Both the position numbers and the translations under genes were made by a program. A stretch of 7,392 bases of DNA, from NCBI RefSeq assembly GCF_014359955.1, contig NZ_JACIYL010000155.1, positions 1-7,392 on the forward strand, read 5' to 3'. The stretch is from Thermogutta sp. (GTDB lineage: Bacteria > Planctomycetota > Planctomycetia > Pirellulales > Thermoguttaceae). How positions within the stretch are numbered: the stretch's first letter is position 1; each line of letters opens with the position of its first letter. Positions 1-6,400 of this stretch are shown one piece after another. Under the pieces are notes generated by a model. That model searched no databases. It was not told where the DNA came from and saw nothing but the letters and a program-made list of their open reading frames with translations.

Positions 1-489
1 CGCCGTGGTCGTGTTGACGCGGAATTCATTGGAAAGGGCCTGGCCATAAGCGTTGTACAATCGAGCATAGACACCGTCCTTATCGCCGTCCTGGCCATAG
101 CTGCTCCAAGTAACCACGAACTTGCCCGAGGCACTCACAGCCACACGCGGGTTGTATTGGGCATTGTTGCGATACTGATTGACGCGGAACTGATCGCCCA
201 GCGGATTTCCGAATCGGTCGAACATCCGCGCCCAGACGCCGTCCACATCGTCCGCGCCTTGTCCCGCCCAAACCACAATGAAGTTCCCCGCGCTGTCCAT
301 CGCGACAGCAGGCTGGGTCTGGTTGCCCGTTTCGTAAGTATTGACGATGAATTCCGTCCCCTGCGGTTCGCCCCGACGATTGTAGCGCTGCGCGATGATG
401 TTCGTATTCGTCGTGTTTGCGTCGGCACCCTGTCCAACGCTCACCCACACGACGACATAGTCCCCGTTTGCGTTCATGGCCACAGCGGG
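1..489 (-). other. Three C-proximal blades (start of a further blade set, cut by the window edge)
   Basis: Blade limits: 489-313 (PAVAMNANGDYVVVWVSVGQ, then NIIAQRYNRRGEPQG and EFIVNT), 312-151 (PAVAMDSAGNFIVVWAGQGA, then GVWARMFDRFGNPLG and QFRVNQ), and 150-1 (PRVAVSASGKFVVTWSSYGQ, then DGVYARLYNAYGQALSNEFR, ending VNTTTA at the window edge). They fit the consensus better than the first set but are not close copies of any blade in units A or B. Codon use is mixed: by hand count eight GTC and eight GTG valines, unlike the almost pure GTG of blades 2-3 of unit A. More blades are expected beyond base 1. Confidence 0.8.
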
Positions 490-3400
490 CAGGGATTGAT
501 CGCCGGCCAGCGTGGTGTTCACCACGGGGTTGATATCGGTATCTCCGGGAGTGCCGGGTGTTCCAGGACCAATTCCACTGCCCTGCCCCACAATGAAGGT
601 CCGCACGAAACCGAGCCCGGCCGCCGTGCCCGAAACTCCGTCGCGATCTCCATCCAGTTGGAATCCGATCACGGGATCGGTGACCCGGAAATACGGATAA
701 GCATCCGTCATCAAGTCACCCACGAGAAGCTGGTAATCGCCGGAAGGCAGCGGGTCATTGATCGGACTGTCGGGATTTCCGTCCAGCGTCAACACCGCTT
801 CCCATTTGCGGGTCACAGGATTCAGGCTGAAGCTCACCGACTTCACCGCCCCCACCACCTCCTGGCCATTCCGGAACAGCCGCCAGTTCTGAACATTGAG
901 AACGCTGTCCGGCCCAGGTATGTCGCCCCCATCATATATCCCGTTGTTGTTCGCATCCGACAGCCGCTCCGACATCTCCTCGCTCAACTGCACAATCAGT
1001 TGGCTCGGACCCGTCGTCACACGGCTCCCCTCCGTGATCAACTGCCGATCCCCCGTCCACACCTTCGTCACGATCGGCGCCGCAATGTCATCCAGCGTCA
1101 AGTGGTTCCGGCTGTCAAACCGGTACACCGTCGTCAGCGACGGATTCGTCGCACTCGGACCCGTAAACACCACAATAAAGTTCCCGTCCGCGTCCGAGGC
1201 CACCGACGGTATCCACTGCCGACCCGCCACCACCTGATTCACCCGACGCTCACCACCCAGCGGATTCCCCGCACTGTCAAACCGCTGATAGAACACTCCC
1301 GATTCCGCCAGGTCCTCCTCGTCCCGCTGCGTCCCATAGCCACTCCACGCCACCACAAAATTCCCCACCCCATCCATGGCTATCGAGGAAAACCGCTGAT
1401 CCCCCTGGATCGTCGTGTTCACCGCAATGTCCGCCGGCAATCCCACCCATGCCCCCGTCGTCGGATCCGGCGCATACACCTGCGCAAACACCCCCGTCCC
1501 CTGCGTGTCCAAACCCGTCCAGGTCACCGCCAACCGATTCCCACCCGGCGCCAACGCAATGTCCGGGTTCGTCTGCTGACCCGCCAGCCCCACATTCACA
1601 ATCGTCTCCGGCAGGATCACCGCCCCCGACCAGTTGAACATCGCCACCGCAATGTCCGTGTCCAATGCCCCCACTACCGTCTGCCAGGCCACCGCAAAAT
1701 TCCCACGGTAATCCATCGACACGCTCGGCAACGTCTGGTCGCCCACCACCGTCGTGTTCACCTGGAACTCCGCCCCCACCGCCTGGCCGTTCTCATCATA
1801 CCGCCGGGCAAAAATCCCCCAACTCGGTACCGTCGAGCCGGCTTCCTGCCCCAGGCTCGCCCACACCACCACAAATCGCCCCTCCGCGTCCATCGCCACG
1901 TCCGACCACTTCTGATCGTTGGTCGTGATCGTGTTCACCAGGAACGCATCCCCCAGCGGCTGACCATTCGCCGCAAACCGCCGCGCATAGATGTCGGCAT
2001 TCCCGTTCCGGGTGTTCGTCCACGTGATCACAAAGTCCCCGTCCGGTGTCATCGCCACCGACCCAAACTGCTGGTCATCGTTGGCAAACACCGAACTCGT
2101 CGTCACCACCATCGCCGGCGCATTGTCAATCTCCGACGCATCAATGACACCGTTGTTATCGAGGTCCAGATCCGCCGGAGTCCCGTCCCGATCAAACATC
2201 CGGAAATACACCCGATTCCGTCCGCTCCCGTCCGTCTGCGTCCATACCACCACATAATCCCCATCCGCATCCCGCGCCACCGCATTCGGACTCTCCGGCT
2301 GCGTCCGCGCATTCTGCGTCAACACCCCGGGGATCACCGTCGCATCCTGACCAGGCACGCCCCCCACCACACGGAAATTCCGCACAAATCCAAGCTGCCC
2401 TCCAGCCGTCCCCGGAACTCCATCCCGGTCACCATCCAATTGCAACCCCGTCACCGGATCGCTCACCCGGAAATACGGATAAGCGTCCGTCATCACGTCC
2501 ATCACCAACAACTGATAGTCCCCAGGCACCAACGCCTCGCTCGCCGACGTATTCGGGTCGCTGTCCAAAGTCAGTACCGCCTCGTACCGCCGCATCACCG
2601 CGTTGTACCTGAACTGCACATCCTTGATCGCCCCCACCACCTCCTGGCCATTCCGGAACAGCTTCCAATTCCGCAAATTGAGGACGCTGTCCGTCCCCGG
2701 ACCATCCCGGTCGTCAATCAGCCCGTCCCCATTAATGTCCGCCAGCCGTTGCGACATGTCCTCGCTGAACACCACCACCAACTGCTGCGGACCAGGCGTC
2801 ACCCGGCCTCCCTCCAGCACCAGGCCACCCATCCCCGTCAAAACCTTCGTCACAATCGGTGCAGAGACATCCCCCTGGTTCAAATACACCCGGCTGTCAA
2901 ACCGGTACACCGTCGTCAGCGACGGATTCACCGAACTCGGTCCGGTGAACACCACAATAAAGTTCCCATCCGCATCCGCCCCCACCGATGGCGCCCACTG
3001 CCGCCCCGCCACCACCTGGTTCACTCGACGCTCGCCACCAACCGCATTCCCCGCCGCGTCAAACAACCGATAGAAAACGCCCGACTCCAGTTGATCCTCC
3101 TGACCCGGCTGGTCCCCAATCCCGCTCCAGCTCACCACAAACGCCCCATTCACCGCCATCGCCACCGACGCATACCCCTGCTCGCCCGTCACGCTCACGT
3201 TCACCCGCTGCCCGGTCTGCACCGCCAGCCAGCTCTGCGTCGCGGCGTCCCACTGCAACACATCCACGAACACCCCATTGCCGTTCCCGTCCGGACCCAT
3301 CCAGCTCACCGCCAGCGTCTGCCCCGAACCCGCCATCGCCACGTCCGGATAGGCCTTCTGGCCAATCACCGTCGTGCCAATCGGGAGCTCGGCCGCCTGC

Positions 3401-6400
3401 TGCGCGACCCCCGCCGCCGTGAAGGTCCGCAACGCAATCCCGCCCGCCGTCTGCCAAGCCACCGCAAAATTCCCACGGTAGTCCATCGACACGCTGGGCA
3501 ACGTCTGGTCACCCACCACCGTCGTGTTCACCTGGAACTCCGTGGCATCCAGCGCCTGTCCCTGCTGATCGAACCGCCGGGCAAAAATCCCCCAGCCCGA
3601 CGCCGACCCACCAGGCTCCTGGCCCCAGCTCGACCACACCACCACAAAATTCCCCTCCGCGTCCATCGCCACGTCCGACCACTTCTGGTCGTTGGACGTA
3701 AACGTGTTCACACGGAAGGCATCCCCCAAGGGTTGGCCGTTAGAACCAAACCGCCGCGCGTAAATGTCGGCATTCCCATTCCGGGTGTTCGTCCACGTGA
3801 TCACAAAGTCCCCGTCCGGCGTCATCGCCACCGACCCAAACTGCTGGTCATCGTTGGCAAACACCGAACTCGTCGTCACCGCCATCGCCGGCGCATTGTC
3901 AATCTCCGACGCATCAATGACACCGTTGTTATTGAGGTCCAAATCCGCCGGCGTCCCGTCCCGATCAAACAGCCGGAAATACACCCGATTCCGTCCGCTC
4001 CCATCCGTCTGCGTCCATACCACCACATAATCCCCGTCCGCATCCCGCGCCACCGCATTCGGACTCTCCGGCTGCGTCCGCGCATTGACCGGCAAAACCG
4101 GTGTGTCCTGGGCAGGCACGGTCACGTGGAAGGAGAGGGTGGTATTGGCACCCGCCGGCACAAAACCGGTGGAATTTAAGGGATTTCCCGCCTTGTCTCG
4201 AATCCCTGAGTTCGCTCCTGACGGCGCACGAATGACAATTTGATAGTCACCGTCAGCAAGTCCAGGCGTGCCGGGTTCCAGAGCGCCATTGCCATCCAGG
4301 GTGAGGACAGCCTCCCACTTGTTTGTGGGGAGCGCATAGAGGTTGTAGACTCCATCGGGATTGCCGTCTCCGTCGATATCGTACGGCTTCCCGTTGAGCA
4401 GCGACGCGGCGTTCATGCCAAATTCAACTTTGACCACGCCGTGCGGAATCTCCACGCCGTTGCGGAGAAGCACGAAGTTGTCGGGGTTGAGCACACTATC
4501 CAGGAGGGTCTGAGGGTCACCTCCCAGCAGTTCCTCGTTAAACGTGATGACCACCTGCGAAATGGACCCCTGCACATTCGCGCCACCCCACAGACTCGTT
4601 CCGGTCGGCGCAAGGATGTCGGTGACGAACGGCCCGGCCGTGTCGGCGGTTTCGCGAAATTGCCGGTAGCGAATCGTCGCGTTCGTCAAACTTCCATTCG
4701 TGTTTCTCTCCATTTGGGTGTAGGCGATGACGAAGGAGCCTTCCGGCGTCACACCGATCGACGCCCAGCCTTGTTCCGTTCCCGCATCGCCGTAGGTCTG
4801 CGCAATCATGAGCGGCGGTGGGACATCCTGTCCACCCGCACGACCGGGGAAAATACCCGTAATGGTAAATGGCCAGTCGTGGCTCGCACCCTGGAAGGTC
4901 ACTTCATAGATGGTGTACTGATTGGGGTCGGCCACGGGGATTTCCCACGGTGTCCCAACCCGGCTGGCCACTTCAAAGGGGCTGATGATCCGCACGTCGA
5001 TCGGCCCTTCGTACGTCGGCTCAGCCCAGGCAGTCCCGGTCCGGGCGGCTCCCTCCAGGACCTCGTCGATGCGGTCTCGGGTGAGCGTGCGATTCCACAC
5101 CTGGTTGGTCTGAATGTTGTTAACCGTGACATCCTCAAAGCCACCAATGCCCGTCCGCCAAATCCGAATGATAAACGATTCCCAATTCAGGGAATTGTCC
5201 ATCAGGATGAGATACCGGGTGTTGTGGCCATCCCGGAGTGTATTGGCCACGCTGTCACTGAAGAGTGTCCCATAAGACATCGTGGGATCGGCGTCGAACC
5301 GGCTGAACATGACGCCGTTCGCCTCGCCGCGAAGGAGACCGGCCACCCCCTCCAGAATCGCGCGCAAGCGTCCCACCTGTTGTGGCGTGGCTCCTCGATT
5401 GAGCGCGCGAACAAGAATCGCGTCGATGACGCCGTCCACATCGCCATTACTCGGGCTACCCGCAGAAAACAGGGTTTCCGTTTGGGGATCAAAGTAATTG
5501 AGGAGATCAGCGTTTGTCTGAGAGTTGATCTGAGCCAGCAGGAGTTGCCGCACTGCCTGAGTAAACCCGCGCGCGTTTTCCGAGACATCCGGCCCATACC
5601 CGTCGTAGGCGACAATCAGATCCCCGTCGGCATCCAGTCCGCCGCCACCTTCAAACTGCGCTAACGGCCATAACGGGGTGGAGCCGGGATTGAAAGACGC
5701 ACTATTGGGTCGGAACGTGTCGCGAATGACGTTGCCGTTCAAATCATAAACGATCGCGCGGACACCAATACTCGTCTGCCCGGTGCTATCCGCATCTGCG
5801 ACGGCGCTCCAGGTGACCAGGAAATGGTTGGCCGAATCAAACGCGACCGTGGGGTTGCCCCCACCCCCAACGCCAAATTGAGGAAGAATGACCTGTCCCG
5901 CAAGATCGTAACCTTTGGCCTGGATGGTTGTGGCATACGGCGCGCCTGTCAAATAGTTGACGTCCGTGGTCCGCTCCCACGCGATGACAAACTCACCCGT
6001 TCGCGACATCCCCACGGCCGGATTGAGGTAAACCGCCGTATCCTCTGTATTGACGAGAAATTCACTCCCGATTCTGTTGCCATCCCGACTGAAAATCTGC
6101 GCACGAATTCCGTTGTAGAAGCTGAAGTCCTGCGCACTGTTGGCCCAGGCGATGACAAAATTACCCGCCAAGTCCATGGCCACGGCGGGAGCAAACTGTG
6201 CCCGCAGGGTCTCTGTGTTCACCCGGAATGTGAACGGATCCTGGCCAGGCTGAAGCTGCGATGAGACATTTGCCAAAACCCCCAAGGGGGTGCCCTCAAC
6301 AGGATCGACGTACTGGAGGATTGCGTCGGCCAACCCGTTGGGCCCGGAGAAAGACTGGCGGAAGCTGATGCGGAACTGATAGGGATCCGTGGAGGAGGCC

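Larger units (their letters stand above)
595..1080 (-). other. Ig-like module of unit B
   Basis: Residues 2105-2266 run APIVTKVWTGDRQL, SQLIVQLSEEMSERLSDANN, the Asp-rich loop, NWRLFRNGQEVVGAVKSVSF, WEAVLTLDGN, SGDYQLLVGDLMTDAYPYFR, and DGDRDG before GFVRTF. It is clearly homologous to the unit A module but much more diverged than blades 1-3 of the two units. Its 'TRKWEAVLTLDGN' is closer to 'TNKWEAVLTLDGN' of the oldest copy (around 4320-4280) than to 'MRRYEAVLTLDSD' of unit A. Codon usage changes inside this module at roughly 850. Same tentative Big_5/SbsA-type interpretation as the other copies. Confidence 0.55.
595..2313 (-). repeat. Tandem repeat unit B (1,719 bp homologous part): seven blades plus Ig-like module
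   Basis: Second in-frame copy of the unit at 4086-2374, ending at GFVRTF before a different linker. The copies are nearly identical in the first three blades and the start of the fourth, very different in the rest of the fourth and in the fifth blade, and intermediate from the sixth blade through the Ig-like module. Length differences are whole codons: one fewer in blade 3, four more in blade 4, one fewer near the end of the Ig-like module. The final 250 or so bases (about 850-595) use a mixed codon style like the C-terminal flank, whereas the rest uses mainly G-ending codons. Confidence 0.92.
2374..2862 (-). other. Ig-like module of unit A
   Basis: Residues 1511-1673 run APIVTKVLTG, then QQLVVVFSEDMSQRLADING, the Asp-rich loop, NWKLFRNGQEVVGAIKDVQF, YEAVLTLDSD, PGDYQLLVMDVMTDAYPYFR, and a closing DGDRDG loop before GFVRNF. 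The strand order matches the first copy at 4638-4117 and the unit B copy at 1080-595. The 'V-V-F-S-E-(D/E)-M' strand is typical of Ig-like domains of the Big_5/SbsA type, though I could not confirm the family. Compared with the first copy it gains a calcium loop and the 'MTDAYPYFRV(S/T)DP' element. It follows the seventh blade after a nine-residue joint. Confidence 0.55.
2314..4086 (-). repeat. Tandem repeat unit A (1,773 bp, 591 codons): seven blades plus Ig-like module
   Basis: The unit begins at NARTQPESPNAVARDADGD and ends just before the identical motif of unit B, giving a period of exactly 1,773 bases, a multiple of three. The first 316 bases (4086-3771) differ from unit B (2313-1998) at nine positions by hand count, about 97% identity. 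Homology to unit B continues through the Ig-like module to about 2374; the last 60 bases are linker (VVGGVPGQDATVIPGVLTQ). The linker before this unit (VPAQDTPVLPV) resembles that linker, so the natural repeat may be taken as Ig-like module, linker and seven blades. Internal offsets shift to 1,770 and then 1,782 bases through in-frame codon gains and losses. Confidence 0.93.

Noticed and set aside
595..4086. CRISPR array or mobile element as an explanation of the repeats
   Set aside because: The repeats are long, in frame and coding, with no short repeat-spacer structure, transposase or terminal inverted repeats seen.
157..4179. Plus-strand open frame of 1,340 codons as a candidate Arg/His/Pro-rich gene
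   Set aside because: It is in exact antisense codon register with the minus-strand gene, has a low-complexity Arg/His/Pro composition, and shows repeats only where the real gene is duplicated. Its openness follows from avoidance of TTA, CTA and TCA codons.
5293..5580. Full dockerin domain for cellulosome-type attachment
   Set aside because: Only one D-x-D-G-x-I-D half-motif is visible, without a second calcium loop at the usual spacing, so I list it only as dockerin-like.
4240..5664. Plus-strand open frame of 474 codons
   Set aside because: It has the same antisense codon register. It ends where the minus-strand gene uses a TTA leucine codon. The minus-strand reading continues with Ig-like, blade and helical segments, so this is a shadow.
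1796..5936. Short minus-strand frames out of register with the giant gene, such as 2103-2312, 2429-2668, 3059-3457, 3876-4085, 5202-5615 and 5739-5936
   Set aside because: They overlap the giant reading frame entirely, have skewed compositions, and some appear twice only because the gene is duplicated. No independent support.
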